The notes under the pieces were generated by a model. The model was not told where the DNA came from, ran no database searches, and worked only from the letters and a program-made list of their open reading frames with translations. Source: Bilabrum cf. latius (taxonomy: Eukaryota; Bigyra: Bicosoecida; Bigyra; Bicosoecida). Taken from it: 64,000 nt of DNA. Both the position numbers and the translations under genes were made by a program. This document shows positions 46,301 through 58,916 of this stretch, one piece after another. The stretch spans positions 310,001-374,000 of the forward strand of contig OZ237735.1 in NCBI GenBank assembly GCA_965178125.1. The letters are read 5' to 3'. How positions within the stretch are numbered: position 1 is the stretch's first letter; every line of letters begins with the position of its first letter.

Positions 46301-49300
46301 AGCCGGTTGCCACTCTTGGTGATATTGATGGCGATGGAGTGCCTGAAATAGCTGTGGGGGCACACGGTGACGATGACGGTGGGGTATCAGGCTCTAATAG
46401 AGGGGCCGTGTGGGTGCTGTTTCTGCGATCGAATGGCACGGTGAAGGGTCATCAGAAGATCTCCGAAACGGAGGGGGGCTTCGATGGATAGCTTGACACG
46501 TAGGACTATTTTGGCCGCTCTGTGACATGTTTAGGCGACATTGACGGTGATGCGCTTCCGGAACTGGCCGTTGGGGCGGATGGTGATGATGATGGTGGTC
46601 CTGCAGGCAGTGCCAGAGGAGCCGTGTGGGTGTTGTTCCTGCGATGGAATGGCACAGTGAAGGGTCACTAGAAAATCTCCGCTGCGGTGGGCAGCTTCAA
46701 TGGGCAGCTGGATTTAGGTGACGCATTTGGAATCTCTGTAGCCTCACTTGGAGACGTGGATGGAGATGGGGTGCCAGAGTTGGCGGTGGGGGCACACCGT
46801 GACGACGACGGTGTCCCTGCAGGAGACAATAGAGGGGCTGTATGGGTGCTGTTCCTGCGCTCGAACGGCACGGTGAAGGGTCATCAGAAGATCTTCGCTG
46901 CGTCGGGGGGCTTGCAGTTGAATGCAGGCGATCTGTTTGGCGTGTCGATGGCTACTGTGTCCAACATGAGTGGGCCTGGGGCATTGACTCTAGCTGTGGG
47001 GGCCCACGGGCACGATTCGAGCACAGGGGCAGTGCACATCCTAGAGTTGCGTGCTGCTGTGCCCCCGGCCTCGCCCAGCGCATCATTATCGCCCTCACCG
47101 ACACCCTCTGCCAGCCCGAGCACCACTGCCAGCCCGAGCACCACTACCAGCCCGAGCACCACTGCCAGCCCGAGCACCACTACCAGCCCGAGCACCACTG
47201 CCAGCCCGAGCACCACTACCAGCCCGAGCACCACTGCCAGCCCGAGCACCACTGCTACAAGCAGCCCAGCGCCCACAGTGCCATCCGCGCCGGTAAGTCC
47301 CGACTAGTTCCATGAGTTACGTTTAGCGCACTTCCCATCCGATTTCCTTTTATTCCTGCATGATTGTAGCCCTACTCTCTCGCAGGCTCGTCCAGAGCGT
47401 GTCATGTTCCTGGGCCCGACCATCGTGTCGAACATCTCGGATCTTGTACTCCACGAGATCGACAGTGACAATTGCCAGCTGTGCACCGGCTTGCGGGAGG
47501 CCTGGGTACGGAGCTGGCCCGTAGACCGAGGGGGCACCGTCGAGCTCGAAGTACGGCTGCGTGGTGGCGGACTCGCCATCGCCAATTGGACCTCGGGAGC
47601 TGTGAATGTGACCATTGGGGCAGCAACTGCATGCCACAGCCCTCGGATCATTCCGAATACTACGCGCATTGCCACGGCCACTCGCAGTGCCTTGCCATCC
47701 ACGGGCATGTCGATCGCGTGTCGAGCCAGTGTGAGGGAGCTCCAGCTGGAGGCTGCAGAGCTGGCCAAGGGACCGGCCCTTCGATCTATGTGGGGACTGC
47801 TGGCTGAGGATGAATAGACAGCCCATAGTCAGCCGGTGAGTGGCTCTTCGAGCGCACCTGTTTTGGTGCCCTGGAGCGAGTGGGTGCAGGCACTGACATC
47901 TAATGGGGGATCACTGCTGCAGGACGGAGTGGGTAGACAGAAGCTACGGGTGGCAGTGCGGGTGTCAGTGTAGGTGCAGGTGCAGGCCACGGACGGGGGT
48001 CCTCCGCTGGTCGCGTGGTCGAACGCTAGCGACGTGGGCTGGAGGACCGCGGACCCGGGCAACGGCACTGTGGGCCAGCTGTGGGTGTGGCTGCCAGCCC
48101 CCACTGCTGACTTGCTGCAAGCACAAATGCATGCCATGGAACAAGGAGGAAACCCGTCTTTCCACAGGTGGACATTCCCCTCTAATGGTGCCTTGGATCG
48201 GTTGATGCCCCTGCGAAGTGACTCGGATCTGTCAACCGCCGCGGTGATCCTGTCGACGATTACGGGTGGCAGTGGCAGAGACAGTAGCCATGGGCTGTAG
48301 GTGTTCCCGCCCGACGGGTGGGAGGGGGATGTGGATGGCAGCGGTGAGTGGAAATTGGTGGTCCCAATCGGGGCTCGTCCTATTGCAGCAGTGGCAAGCG
48401 ACCTGGTCGGTGGCAGGATTGGCGGAGTCGATAGACTCGTCAAGGGCTGGCCGAATCCGGCTACAGCAGGCGCGTTAGTGGTGCATGAGAACTCCACAGC
48501 TGTGTCGGTCTCCGCACCGAATGTCACTGAGATAGTGGGCTTGCTGCGATCCATGACGGGGCAAGGTGAACCCAGTCCTACACCCCTGCAAACTACATGG
48601 GGAGGCAGAGGGGTGCAGACGAGAGTAGCAGCATCGGTAGATGTGGTGGGATACACAGCCACGGGCCGGTGGGCCCAGCTGGCAAGGTCGCTAGGGAGGT
48701 TGCAGCACCTCGATGCTGCTGGGGTTGGCCCGGGCCGCCAAGATGGGATGTTGAATGTGACGATGGATGGTGAACCAGGGTTGCTGGGGCTGTATGGCGC
48801 CATGGACGAGCAGCTACTGCACAAATGCCTGTGGCCGGATGGAGGGGCGCAGGTAACGACGCAGTTAAGCATCGGTGCAAGCCTGACCTGCCCGGCGGTG
48901 CAGCCGTTGCCCGGCACATCGAGCGAGGTGGAGGCATGCGGGCCCCGAGTGAAGGTCATGACCACAGTGTGCGCAGGTGGTGTGCTCCGGCTAGGCCCCT
49001 TGTCATCCGGCGATGGGCAAGCTCCACTCGGCGAAAGACATTCGATGCACCCACCTACCGCTGCCATGATCGCCGGGACCATTGGCACCAGGGACAGCGC
49101 TGGTGCCTCCCATGCCATCGGGTGGCTTCCGGGATGCATCAACCTGACCATTCTGTTCGGGGAAATGTCAGATCAATTTGATGCAGGCAGTCTCAGCGCA
49201 AGTTCTGCATCGCGACCCCAGTCCACACTAAACCTGCAGCTGGCACCACCATAGGATAGACCGGCGTGGAGACTCGAGTCGCTCTGGGAGGCAGTGCAAC

Positions 49301-52300
49301 AAGGGGCCGAGCTGGGCGTGACAGCCACTGTTCTGGATGGGGAGCATGTCTCAGGGATCAGCGCGACCGCCAGAGTGGTGCGCAAGAGCAGCGTGTCAGT
49401 AGGCCGCCGAGCGACAGAGAGCGGAGGCGCCGATGGGCTGCTGCTGGAGCACTTTGTGTCTCCTCGTCCTGCCCAATCGGCGCTGGAGGATGTCAAGGCC
49501 GTGCTGCGTCAATCGAACTAGCCCGGCAGCCCCAGCCGCCTGACTGCCACCGGTGTCGCTGCTCTGTAGGCGGCTGATGCGCAGAGTGCCGAGGGCAACA
49601 GCGCAGTGTGCGTGGAGGTGGAACTGGGATTCACAGTGATGGGTCAGAGCCAGGGCCAGGGGCCAGGGGCGGGCACGCTTCGGCGCGTGGCCGTGTTCGG
49701 GTCCGTTGGGCCCGGCATCGCTCCGGAGCTGCTTGGCTCACCGGTGGACCTGGCTCTCTCGGAGTGCTCTTCCCTAGGTGCGGTGGCAGGGGGCGAGGGC
49801 GACGAGGGTGTGCAGGTGGCGGTGCTGGAGCCAGTGGCAGATCCCGAGGAGCTGGAGCGACGGATCGAGGAGGGCGGGCTGCATCCGGCGTCCATCAAAG
49901 CATCTTTGCTGGTGGACTCAGTTCCCGAGAGACAGTTTCCAATGGGTGAAAGCGCGCTGATTGCCTCTATGATCCAGGAGACCCGCTTTGGCATAGGCAT
50001 CCCGGCGGCTCCGATCGATGGGGAGGGCGTGATTGTGGCGTGCAAGGCGCACAGTGCTGCAGCCGCACAGGGGGTTGAAGCCACCGGTGCTTCTGACCCC
50101 GGACTGGTGGCGGTGCCGGCTGTGCAGCAGGTCGTTTTGCCTGGGTCTGCGTGGTCTGGCGGGAGAATCCCTGAGATCCAGATCAGGATTCAGCCGTCGA
50201 GGGCAGCGGAATCGGGGGATGCAATGGACCAGGCGCCGAGCGGCGATGGACTATAGACAGTGTGGGTGGTGTGCGTGCTTGCAGGCACAACTGATGCCGA
50301 TGCATCCCAGATAGTCTCCCAGGCTTTGGCAGCAGGTCCTGGATTCCAGCCCTCCGTGGAAGCCATCTCCAGACTCGCTGGCCCTGGCCCTATGGCAACA
50401 TACCAGAGCCCCATCGCAATGGCCATCCCGGTGCGACTGCAACCGGTCCGCTGGCCCAAGCCAGGTGACATCCTGACGAGGCTGCCGGACGCAGTGTGGG
50501 GCACAGAGGCAGACGGTGCGCTGGACTGGAGACCGGCACCAGGGTCTGCGGCTGAGCTGCTAGGGCGGACATCGCGGTACGTGTCGGCGTGGGGGTCAGG
50601 CGCGGGAGCAGGCAGCGATGCTGGAGGGGGATTGGGCGCACCCACCGGGTATCAGAGCAGGGCCAGCAGGCGACTCTTGCATCGACCATCTAGCGGACGC
50701 TAGCTATCGCCTGGTCTAGGTAGGCGACTATCCAATGACTCGGCCGGGCCCGATAGACAGCAGTAGCAGCTGCCGTCGAACGCGTCATCGGAAGAGTTGG
50801 TGCGAGCCAGGCAGGCGGCTCGGTCACCCAACTCGCTCAACCCATGGGCGGGTCCCAAACTGATCGTCAGTGGGGCCGCAGCAGTGACAGTCGCTTGTCC
50901 CCTTGCATACGATGGGGTCTCCAGGGTCCCGTGCCTCCCACCAACCGCGCTGGTGTTCGTGGGTGGGGTGCAAGCCACAATCCTGGATGTGTCTCGAGAG
51001 TTTGACGCGGCGCGGGTGCAGCTGCCCGAGCAGCAGAGCGTGTGCGGTGGACCGCCGGGCCGCAGCAACAGCTCCACAAGTGGACTGGCAGGACAAAATG
51101 AAGCTAGCACAGTGTGCGGCGTGCAGGCTGTGCTGATCGTCCCCCCTCCGCTTCGGACACCAGAGGGCTTCGCACACCCGTCGGTGGAGTGGCCTCCAGT
51201 CCTGGACTTTGATGGCATCGAGCAGACTGAAGGCGCCGGTAATTCTGTGGTTTTTCGCCGACGCGCCCTGCAGCAACTCAACGACACGTCTCCGCCATAT
51301 GCGACCGGCGATCCGCAGCTGGTCCAAGCGGACACTACCACGGCTCGCATTGCCCGTGCACTGTGCGGGAAAGAGGCAATTGTCCGGCAGTGGCGATCCG
51401 CAGGGGGGCGGGCGGCTGCCTCGGGGGGAGAGATACAGGGGTGCGTGCTGGTAGCACCGGCTTCGGTATAGTCAAACGTTGCTGCAAAAGCCCCTTCGGA
51501 GCATGAGGTGATGCACGTGGCAGGAGCAGGGCACGAAGTGCCAGACGGAGACATCGCGGCTCTCGTGTTGAAGGGGGGCATAGAGTACGTAGAGCAATGC
51601 GTGGGGTATCCCGAGCCAGGGGCCCTATGCGCGGATCGAGAGGCAGTGAGGGCGGGTTTAGTCTGCGCTTTTGGTGCGGGTGACGAGTGCAGGGCCTGTC
51701 CCAGCGGTGCGGCGTGCCCCGGTGGATTCAAGGCGCTTCCTTTGCCCGGGTACTGGTCGCAGGAGGAAGACAGTGGGCTCGTACTCAGGTGCGACATGCC
51801 TGCCGAGCAGCGCTGCCTGGGCTGGGATGAGGCCGTGGAGATGTCGATGTGCGGGGTAGGATACAGGCAGGATTCCACCGCGTGTTCCAGGTGCGAAGAC
51901 GGGAGGTATCCTGAGACAGACGGGAGCTGCCAGCTGTGCCCGTCCTCCCCGTCCATCTGGCTGCTGCTTTAGCCTCTTGTTCTCTATGCGGGAGGGGTGG
52001 CCGGGGCAGCGCTTGTGCTGCTGACTGCAGTGTGCGTCGTGGCGCATTGGCGGGGCATTCCATTGAAACTTGCCGCAACTAGAGCTGCCCAATTCACTCT
52101 GTACACCGGTGCTTTGCTGCAGACCGTTGCGCAGGCTGGCAGGGCGGTGCAGCCGGGCCTGCCCCAGTGGTACTACACGGTGGTGCGGATGCTGGACGTG
52201 TTCCGGTTTGAGAGCTCTGCGCTGGTGCACCCCGACTGCATCGGGGCGGTGAAATTATCGCAGGAGATGCTAGTGCTGAGCCTATCGATCGCTCTCGTCC

Positions 52301-54897
52301 TGGGTGGCTATGTCACGTTCTGGTTTGCCGGGCTGCCGATCGAGGTAGAGGTGACTACAGCGAGTGTTCCAGCTCATGACAGCGATGGTAAATCGTCCAG
52401 TAGCGGCGGTCCATCTGGGACTGTAGGTCAAGCGAGTCAGGACGGGACCCAGTATGCGCTGTAGTAGACCACTGCAAGGCGTCGTAGGTCCAGCGCCAGC
52501 GTACTGCTTGCCTCGCTGCAGTCCTCCTCTGGTACACAATCGACCGCATGGACGAATGGTTCAGTCGTTGGTACAAACAGGGATACAGAGCCCGTCAAGA
52601 CTGGGGTTGCGCTGCGTGGTGACGGGTCAACTTCCCTGGGCATCGCCTCTAGAGGGATGCTCACTGCGGCATCGCTCGTGTACGCCGTGGCTTGCACCAC
52701 CGTGGTGCAGGTGCTGGACTGCAGGGCGCCAGGGACGCTGGCGAGTGTGGCCGATCCCGAGGCAGTGCAGTCCGTAGTGCTGCCTGAAGAGGCACTCGGG
52801 CTGGGCAGCAGTGGGGGTGCGGGTGGCAATGGGTCTACTGGACTGGGACCCGGGCCGTAGGATGGCCCGCAGCAGCAGAACGCGACAGACGCAGGGTTGG
52901 AATCGGAGCAGCTGATCGCGCAGGTGCTCGCCACCTATGGGCACTCCCTCGATCTGCGAGAGGATGGGGCCACGCTGCTGCTGTCTGACCCTACCGTGGT
53001 GTGCTACCGTGACGGCGCGCACGTGATCGCCGTCAGTCTGGCGTTGGTGGTCATTCTCGTGGTCATTGTGGGGCTGCCTTTGTACCTGCTGCTGGTGATC
53101 ATCCCGCAGATCGATGCCTCTGTGGCTGCCTCACCGGCCTCGGAGTGGCTCCGATCGACCAAGAGGCTGCTTGAGGCATCTCTGCTGGATCGTGCTAGAC
53201 GGTCGGACGCATCGCGATCGTGCGGCTGCTTGCCTGTATGCGTTGGGTCGCAGTCAGCGTCATCCACGGCAAGCACATCGGGCTCGGGTCCTCTGCAGGT
53301 TGCCCGCAAGAGCACCTCTGGGCCGCGAGCCGTGTGTACCGGGGCTGCGGCTGTTGCAGCTGCTGGGCTGTCCAAATCGGATCGAAGAGACATGAAAGAG
53401 TTTCTGTCGCTGCAGCAGCTCAATCGCAGGTACATGTTAGAGCAGCAGCTCCTGTTTCTAGAGGCGCGAGCACATGAGGCGCTTCGGACGGGGGATCAGC
53501 AGCCCAAGCACTCCGGCACCGTGGGAGCTGCTACGATGCAGCACGGGCGCGGTGGAGGCAGGCGGTCGCGCGAGGGTCCAAAACTTGCTGTTGCCAGCGA
53601 GAAGGTGCGCCGTGGAAGAATCAATCCCAGCTTCCAAGGCAGCAACGCACTGGCGCGTGTGACGACACGCCGGTCCTCCAGCCAGGGAGCCAAGCACTCC
53701 GGCATGCACCAAGGAAACGAGTCCAAGGACAGCGCGGGGAGCTTACTGGCCTCGCATGCAGTAACGCGGGGGCAAGCACGGGCCTCGTCAACAGGCAGAT
53801 CGAACAGACCGAACAGCCAGGGTCCGCGACGGAGGGCCGCGCGTCCGGTGCGGGGAGTCACCGTGTCACCAGCGCTGGCCCGGGAACTGCTCGAGACAGT
53901 GCGGGACCACGCTCGCATCCTGCGGCAGACCCACCGTTTGGCGTATTTTGCGGACGGGGACTATCGCGCTTCCAGGGCGTGGGTGCGGGTGGTGGACTGG
54001 ATGGTGCTGGTGTTAATCGCCAGCCTAGAGCCGCTGCGTGTGCCCCTGGAGCCGGTGCGGGTCATCCTCACCGCATCGCTGCAGGTGACGGTGCTGATGG
54101 CAGCCGCGCTGGTCTTCCAGCTGACGTCTCCGTTCCTGGCAGAGTTCGAATGGAAGAGGGTAGGCAAATTGGGCACGCTGCTGCTGTCCTCGCTGGCGGT
54201 GGCGCTGAACGCCGTGGCGGCACTGAGCCAGGATGCAGCGCTGCAGGCACGGTCTGGGCATCAGCTACAGGACCTTGCCCTGGGTCTCACGTACACGGTG
54301 GGCGCGGGCAGCATCACCTGCCTCTCCGTACTGTTCGTCATGTTCTGGTGGACGATCCTGCAAGCAGATTTGGACCACCCCGAGGCAATCCGCCGCAAGA
54401 TTGAGCTCGAGAGGTGGAACAAGCTGGATGATGATGATGATGACGAGGATGACAGGAACGATCCTACCGCGAGGCCAGCGGGGCAGCAGGCCTGCATCTC
54501 TGCAGCCAACCCAATGCTTGCGGGCAAGTTGGAAGCCAAACGTGGCGGCAGGAGGCGACGCGGATCTACTAGAGACCTCTCGGCAGTGCTGGGCTAGGAC
54601 CAAGCTGGATCGAACGGATGGGCGCAGCTGCGTGCTCTCGTCGGGCAGCGGAGATCCAGTCGGTCCCTGCTTGCGATTTTGGGGGAGGACAAGGACGAGG
54701 ACGGGTTGGAGAACAACCGAGGTTGCACCGGTGCGGGGCGTGGCGGGGCGAAAAGCACCGTGGTGGGGACGAGAAGGATGCGGCAGAACACGATGCTTGC
54801 GATGGACAGTGTGCTCGGAATTGGGCCGGGGGGGTTGTCGAGAGAGCGCATACAGGCTGGAAGCGGCAGAACAAGACGAGGGTGGGCGCTCGGTTGA
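40344..54897 (+). CDS. Giant FG-GAP (integrin alpha-type) repeat membrane protein, about 4,800 aa
   Basis: One frame from a CAG acceptor at 40341-40343 to TGA 54895-54897, with no in-frame TAA/TGA but about 31 TAGs. A likely 93-nt intron (47293-47385, GTAAGT...CGCAG) is stop-free and in phase. The first residues form a signal-like segment (FSQVLIVVAALSGISVRG); the initiating exon is unresolved. Residues encoded to 47060 are about 30 FG-GAP blades of about 72 aa (DMDGDGVPELAVGA, GAVWVLFLRSNGTVKGHQK), arranged as five blocks of six. Each block closes with a degenerate blade, ELRAAVPSASPSP and a Ser/Pro linker. Then come a long Ala/Gly-rich ectodomain with NxT/S sites, a Cys-rich module near 51680-51950 (CRACPSGAACPGG, PGYWSQ, CSRCEDGRYPETDGSCQLC) and several hydrophobic helices (about 51964-54350), and a cytosolic acidic/basic tail. 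Likely surface adhesion or sensing protein; ligand unknown. Confidence 0.87.
41771..45712 (+). repeat. Tandem triplication of a 1,314-bp unit in the FG-GAP gene
   Basis: Anchored on the sequence GTCCCTCCCCTGTCCCGTTC, which begins at 41771, 43085 and 44399, exactly 1,314 bp apart. Each unit encodes 438 aa: six FG-GAP blades plus the Ser/Pro linker. Units 2 and 3 are almost identical, including the positions of four TAG codons each; unit 1 is slightly diverged and its linker differs. The last 40-50 bp of unit 3 diverge into the next block. The unit preserves frame, so the duplication simply adds propeller blocks. Confidence 0.95.
47110..47253 (+). repeat. 18-bp minisatellite coding for ASPSTT/TSPSTT
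   Basis: Eight consecutive 18-bp units of the type RCCAGCCCGAGCACCACT, mostly alternating between GCC and ACC first codons. They encode a Ser/Thr/Pro linker after the last FG-GAP block, likely an O-glycosylated stalk. Confidence 0.95.
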
Positions 54898-55463
54898 GCA
54901 CTGGGTGCCATCCGTGATGGTGATACCCTGCCGGTGATGCCTTCGTGTCTTGACTCGTGACTCATGAGTCGTGACTGGTGAGTCGTGAGTCATGGTATTA
55001 AGGAGACAGAGTCTGATTCGTTGTTGACGTCAAATGAGATGATGAGCGTCTGTGCGATGATGATGGCTCTGCGAAGAAGGAGAACGCCGCAACACCTTGT
55101 CCGTAGGTGGGAAGAGGAATTGTAGCATTAGACATCGTAATCTGATTAACGGAAGAGGCAGGCCACGAAGAGTGGAGGTCGATGCCATGTCTGGTTGTAT
55201 TTGGGTGGTTGAGTCTGTAAAAGAAGCTTTCATGGAAGTCACGATGTCAATGATCAAAGGATGAGCTCCCGCACCCGCCCGCCCCCGCGAGAACGTAGTG
55301 CCAGTGAGAGCATTGCCTGATTGTTTGAGTATTGATGCGTGTTACCTTTTGCAGATGAACTGATGATCCGGATAGTGGGAGCCATCCATTCGGAACAAAC
55401 TCAAATCGCCAGCATTGCAGATTTTCGTAACCTACCTTCGCTCTGCTGCTCCCGCCGTTCTAC
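54898..55463. other. Intergenic; palindrome-rich stretch at 54945-54995
   Basis: Between the FG-GAP stop and the pectate-lyase-like start. It contains a cluster of GACTCGTGACTCATGAGTC-like repeats (about 54948-54992), with the 12-bp palindrome GACTCATGAGTC and several near copies able to form a hairpin. It may belong to the FG-GAP 3' UTR or terminator. No gene recognised in the remainder. Confidence 0.5.
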
Positions 55464-58400
55464 ATGGAGCTTATAATTCTCTTACTAGCTCATTCTTCCG
55501 TGCTGGCGCTGGGGTCCTTAACAAGCGACGCTGACGAGGTAGTTGTAGTTGGGAGCCCATCCAGCTTGGATCTCACCGGCAAGGCGCTTCTCTTTAAACC
55601 AGCTGGGTCGCACGTGTCCAGATTTGATCCTCTTGTACCGGATATGCAGGGTTCCTATGTGTTTGCTTCGTCTGGCTCAGCTGGAGGCGCTGTTACCGTG
55701 GTGCAAGCTTGGGATTGGCAGGAGGATGGCCGGTCGCCGAAGCGTACCTTCCTGCATGACACGTTCCGCCACACCTAGACAGCATCATCTGGATATATGG
55801 ACTCAAATGAGCAGTACCAAGCGTGGCGAGTGACAGGAAACGCTGCTATCGGCGGAGGATTCATGAATCTGCATCCCCCCGGAGACGCAGCTACATACAA
55901 CGCCAATCTCACCGAGATAGACTTCTTCTCGCAGCCTGTCAATGTAACTATCTCCAGTGTGTATTCGAAAGGCCCGGTAGTACTCAACATATCGCTGGCG
56001 CCTCCATTTCTGCCCCGAAGCCAGGGTCTTGTCGTATCCATCGAAACGCTGACAAACCGCGTCTCTGTCGCAGCCCCAGGGCGCGTCGCGACCGGATTGC
56101 TGCCTGAAACATGCACGGCCAGCTCTATTGGAAAGGGATTCCACGGTATGCAGCTGGAGCTGCTCGTGCTAGCGCGCTCGGCGAGCATCGGAGCGCGGTG
56201 CTCCCCGGGCTCTGCTCTCGTCAGTGCGCCTCGAGCTGGAGCAGGGGCAGACAATCCATCGGACTACCCTGCGCCGCTGCCCGTGATTGCCCAGCTGAAG
56301 GATACAGGGATCGACTGGCGCGACTGGGCGCGGGCAGCGAGGGCAGCACCTGGCCAGAAGCTGTCCGTCGGCTCGGCTCTGACCCTCTCAGCTGGCTCGC
56401 CTCCCAGCCTGACAGGAGGTGGCGCTCCGGGGACAAAAATGGCAGCGACTCATTTCAATCATGGCCGCCTCATGGCTCCCGATACTACATTCATCGCGTT
56501 TGGAGAGATCGTCGCCGAGAGCACGCTGTACAGGCACCCAGGTGGGCGGCTGCCTGCCGTGCTGCTGCCCGTGCCCAACCTAAGTGAGACAGTGCTGAAC
56601 GCGCCGCCGCTGGGCAAAGGATCGGCCGCCGCGACGGACGGCCTCGGGTTCTTGGATCCGACCAAGCAGCCCTTTGGTGCCATCGCGCACCCCCCTTCCG
56701 TACTGGACGCAGCAGGAGACGATGAAGACGCTCGTGCCAGGGTGCTAGCAGGGCTGGCCCCTAGCACCGTGCAGCTGCAGCGGGCCATGGATTGGGCCAG
56801 GTCACACGCCAGCGAGATCAGGCTGCCCTACGGTCTGTATGTGATCAACGACACGCTCTGGATGAACTAGACGGAGAAGCTGAGCGCCGTGGATCCCCTG
56901 ACAAAGGACAAGAACTACTGGCAGGGCGCCAGGCTGAACCCAGTGGTCATCAGGGGAGTGCCCTCGCCAGCGGGTGACATGCCCGTCATCGCACTGCCGG
57001 CATCACAGGCGGGATTCACCAACGCGAGCGCCCCCCGGGCACTCATCCACAGCGTGATGATCAACGCGCAAGGCAATTTGCAGCCCAACGCGAACGCCAA
57101 CCAGGTCGTGCAGGACGTGCGGGTTGTCATCGGCAAGGGCAATTTCGGGGCCGTGGGCATCTACGCCAGGGGAGCGCAGGGCGTGTCCATGCAGAACGTC
57201 AGGATCGAGGCAGGTGACGGCCTGGCTGGATTCTCGGGCGCATCAGGCAGCGGGGGCTCCCACATCGGTGTGCATGTGACGGGGGGCAGATACGGCATCG
57301 ATTTCACCGCAGCGCAGCCCGCGCCCGTCGCCACTGGGTTTACCTCGGTCAACGCCAAGTGCTCTGGGCTTGCGTACGCCGGGCTGCAGACCCTCACTGC
57401 GGTTGGCCTCAACATCACGATGCAGAATTCCTCGCTTTAGGCACCCATCGTCGCGGGGTGTCCCCTGCCGCTGGTGGCTGGCTGCGAACTGCCGCAGATG
57501 CACAACGTGCAGCCGTGCACCAGCCCAGCCATCTCCTCCCAGCTCTCTTTGATCGACTCTGTGATCGATGTGGGGCAGGCTGCGACTCCGCAAGGGGACC
57601 AAGCCGCCATCCGAGCGGGCACTGCGCTGTATGCCAATAACCTGTACGTCAGAGGCAGGGGCGTGATCGCTGCATTTCCCGATGGATTCGAGTACAAGGC
57701 GCAGGGTGCCTCGCTGGGGTCATTTATGCGTGTTCCTGCGTTCGGGTACGGCGTGCAGCCCCCTCCAATGCCCCCGACGCCCAACAGGAGCCTGCATGCG
57801 GCAGTCTATTTAGACGGCGTCAACCAGAGCCTACCTCTGTACAACAAGAAGCAGAACTTGGTGCTGAATCCACCGGTGGATCTGCAGTCCAGGCACCTAT
57901 TCGAGGGCCAGGATCCTGCCCTGCTGCCTGACTGGCGCACGCCGACCGACGGAGCGGTGAGGGCAGACACGATGGGAGCAATGGGGGACTACGTCACTGA
58001 CGATTACCCGGCACTGCAGGCAGCCGCCGATCTGGCGGCCAAGCAGGGGCCCGACCAAGGGCGGCAGGGCCTCCTTCTCATTCCCCGAGGTGTGTATCGC
58101 CAGAGCCAGACCCTCAAGATCCAGTCGGGTGTGTGCGTGGTGGGTGTCGGGCTGCACCTGACCAGCCTCGTGCCGGACCCTTCCACGGACCTTGCGAATG
58201 CATCCGTGCACGTGGACTCCACGGGGCGAAGCCGCCTGCTTGGAGCTCCCGTGCTGCTGGTGGGATCTGAACGGACCAGGGAACAGGCCGAGTCGAGGGC
58301 GAACCCTCCCGGGGGCGATGCGGTGTCGTGTCTGGCCCGGATGTCCATCATGGTGCTGTCGTCACCCTTGCCCGTCGGTTGCCCGAAGGTCTGTTTCTTC

Positions 58401-58916
58401 CTCGTCAAACAGATCCATGGCTCCCTGGCTCCCATGCGTGCTTGTGGCAGCTGCTCCTGCTTCTGCTTGCCGCCATCGATGCGCGCCGTGCCGCCTCATC
58501 TCCCTCCTCGTCTTCGTCCATGCCACCCTCGCCCCCAATGCCCAGCCCAAGCAGATTCACGATATCACCGGTGTCAGCACAATGCCAGGCACCTCATAGA
58601 GTGGGCGGGGCACGGGGGCTGCCTTGGAGCTGGCGTGCCAGTGTTGGCAGGCGGGTGGGTGTGCTGGCAGCCGCCCACGCCGATGCTCGACAAGTCACCG
58701 CCCGCCACGGCTCCCAGCTCCAGGGCTTGCAGTACAGAGCACTGGCAGTGCCAGTACATGCACAGAGCCAAATGCCTTGAAACGGCCTCGCCCGCCTCCA
58801 GGCTGGCCGGGCAAGCCGCCCCATTGCGAGCCACCCAGCACGCGCGGCCGGAGATCCGCCCGCTTAAGCTTCCGAGAGCATCTGCTGGCCCTGGCAAGCG
58901 CTTGATTGGAGCATAA
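55464..58916 (+). CDS. Secreted pectate-lyase-3-like beta-helix protein, 3' end replaced by element
   Basis: ATG 55464 starts a signal peptide (MELIILLLAHSSVLALG). One frame continues through TAGs at 55776, 56868 and 57438. A first right-handed beta-helix-like part contains RLPYGLYVINDTLWMN, VGIYARGAQGVSMQNVRIEA and GLNITMQNSSL. A second, typical Pectate_lyase_3 start follows (MGAMGDYVTDDYPALQAAAD, LLLIPRGVYRQSQTLKIQSG), then VGVGLHLTSLVPD. About 80 residues later, at about 58345-58350, the gene runs into the inverted element copy and continues as unrelated sequence to TAA 58914-58916. The second beta-helix is therefore cut off. Native function would be polysaccharide lyase or hydrolase, or phage-tail-spike-like carbohydrate binding. 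Whether the truncated product is made or functional is unknown. Confidence 0.75.

Noticed and set aside
47829-49151. Minus-strand ORF of 440 codons
   Set aside because: Antisense to the FG-GAP giant. It exists because the sense strand rarely uses codons whose complement is a stop. No recognisable domain.
40344-54897. Reading the FG-GAP locus as a decayed pseudogene full of stop codons
   Set aside because: All interruptions are TAG and never TAA or TGA, the frame never shifts over 14 kb, and the same pattern occurs in housekeeping genes; decay would give all three stops and indels.
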